In this document: piece by piece, positions 5,575 through 5,665 of the stretch
Position numbering within the stretch: position 1 is the first letter of the stretch
How the letters are laid out: each line of letters opens with the position of its first letter
Origin: Flavobacterium sp.
Lineage (GTDB): Bacteria; Bacteroidota; Bacteroidia; Flavobacteriales; Flavobacteriaceae
Direction: 5' to 3'
Assembly (NCBI GenBank): GCA_017989775.1
Contig: JAGNPF010000118.1
Location: 1-5,665, forward strand
Length of the DNA: 5,665 nucleotides
The notes under the pieces: generated by a model
The model's input: the letters and a program-made list of their open reading frames with translations, nothing else
Told to the model about the DNA's origin: nothing
The model's database searches: none
Translations under genes and position numbers: made by a program

Positions 5575-5665
5575 TCGTCCCTACATTCAACGGATTAAAA
5601 TCCGTTGCTACAATATGTATCGTCCCTACGGGACTTTTACATAAACACACAAGAGCCAGCGGCTC
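5575..5665. repeat. Cluster of short palindromes and a direct repeat (intergenic repeat element, cut by the window end)
   Basis: Three perfect inverted repeats follow the amt terminator. CAACGGATT (5588-5596) pairs with AATCCGTTG (5599-5607). GTCCC (5622-5626) pairs with GGGAC (5630-5634) around TAC. GAGCC (5653-5657) pairs with GGCTC (5661-5665) around AGC, at the very edge of the window. The 10-mer TCGTCCCTAC occurs at 5575-5584 and again at 5620-5629, but only the second copy has its palindromic partner. I see no open frame of interest. From memory, similar short palindromic runs are scattered between genes in Flavobacterium genomes; this was not checked. The likely nature is a multicopy intergenic repeat mosaic. 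Confidence 0.6.

Noticed and set aside
1..5665. CRISPR arrays, tRNA or rRNA genes, insertion sequences, phage or toxin-antitoxin genes
   Set aside because: No regularly spaced repeats, cloverleaf-like sequence, transposase, or small toxin/antitoxin pair was found by eye on either strand.

Overview
The window looks like chromosomal DNA of a Bacteroidota member, most likely a Flavobacterium-type genome. The reasons are AT-rich spacers, AT-rich leaders without clear Shine-Dalgarno sequences, a perfect match to the Bacteroidota -7 promoter element (TAnnTTTG) upstream of the transporter gene, and protein sequences with a flavobacterial flavour. The taxon is inferred from these features and was not checked by a search.

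Layout. Bases 1-104 are non-coding and hold two small 6-3-6 hairpins. Bases 105-1640 (minus) encode a complete ComM/YifB AAA+ ATPase. Bases 1698-2681 (minus) encode a Gfo/Idh/MocA oxidoreductase lying 57 bp upstream of comM in the same direction, so the two could be co-transcribed. Bases 2682-2867 form a divergent intergenic region. Bases 2868-3881 (plus) encode an enolase-superfamily dipeptide epimerase (L-Ala-D/L-Glu type). Bases 3882-4186 are a 305 bp regulatory spacer. Bases 4187-5512 (plus) encode an Amt ammonium transporter, followed by a strong intrinsic terminator. Bases 5570-5665 are a run of small hairpins and a short direct repeat, cut by the window edge.

The four proteins do not form one obvious pathway. 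ComM concerns DNA recombination during transformation, the epimerase concerns recycling of cell-wall peptides, Amt concerns nitrogen uptake, and the oxidoreductase has an unknown sugar or diol-like substrate. The window reads as ordinary chromosome flanked by repeat-like intergenic hairpins.

The most informative non-coding signal is upstream of amt. Two related dyad elements of 23 and 22 bp, both ending in GGGGGTA, lie exactly 52 bp apart (about five helical turns). The first abuts a perfect -7 element that lacks a visible TTG -33 box. This suggests an operator pair for a nitrogen-responsive regulator. I see no convincing novel multi-gene system here.
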